Shown here in pieces: positions 5,851 to 5,863 of a stretch of 5,863 nucleotides of DNA. The DNA is taken from positions 1-5,863 of the forward strand of contig NZ_JAACKB010000044.1 of assembly GCF_010892395.1 (NCBI RefSeq). The letters run 5' to 3'. Origin of the DNA: Sulfurovum sp. bin170. Its GTDB lineage: Bacteria > Campylobacterota > Campylobacteria > Campylobacterales > Sulfurovaceae. Position 1 is the first letter of the stretch. Each line of letters begins with the position of its first letter. Position numbers and translations under genes: made by a program. The notes under the pieces are model-generated. The model was given only the letters and a program-made list of their open reading frames with translations. It ran no database searches and was not told the DNA's origin.

Positions 5851-5863
5851 GAATGAATATAAT

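Noticed and set aside
1..5863. CRISPR array, tRNA, rRNA or an insertion-sequence transposase
   Set aside because: No regularly spaced direct repeats, cloverleaf-like sequence, rRNA segment or transposase frame is visible. The only dispersed repeats are the short palindromes at the edges.

Overview
The window is AT-rich, compact DNA, probably from a Campylobacterota (epsilonproteobacterial) chromosome of the Sulfurimonas/Sulfurovum type. I infer this from the low GC, the many AGA/GAG/AAA-rich codon runs and the tight packing. No taxonomic marker gene is present, so the assignment is tentative. The window holds three full-length protein genes, bordered at both ends by short palindromic repeats.

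Left edge (1-235): REP-like palindromic repeats (1-13 truncated, and 35-58), then a leader of about 150 bases. The leader has an extended -10 promoter motif and a tiny reading frame whose stop overlaps the start of the first gene.

Plus-strand operon (236-2907): a 377-residue protein of a widespread uncharacterised family (a conserved N-terminal half and a charged, helical C-terminal half). It overlaps by four bases (ATGA) with a 513-residue AAA-ATPase/PD-(D/E)XK nuclease-like protein (the AAA-ATPase_like plus PDDEXK_9 architecture). The two are almost certainly co-transcribed and translationally coupled.

Minus-strand gene (5695-2933), convergent with the operon: a 920-residue superfamily 1 (UvrD/TRANK1-like) helicase with all core motifs. 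It has a probable RelE/ParE-fold segment at its N-terminus, a charged helical linker, ankyrin-like repeat material and an unrecognised C-terminal region. Only 25 bases separate the convergent stop codons, and a 9-bp inverted repeat spans the junction as a probable terminator for the operon.

Right edge (5696-5863): about 100 bases of AT-rich promoter DNA for the helicase, then a head-to-head pair of the same palindromic repeat seen at the left edge (5800-5850). Stem bases differ between copies but pairing is kept, which supports a real REP/BIME-like family.

The nuclease, the helicase and their coupled partner suggest an accessory nucleic-acid-processing cassette, possibly defensive, lying between REP-like elements. 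That joint function is inference. Nothing in the sequence shows that the convergent helicase works with the nuclease operon.
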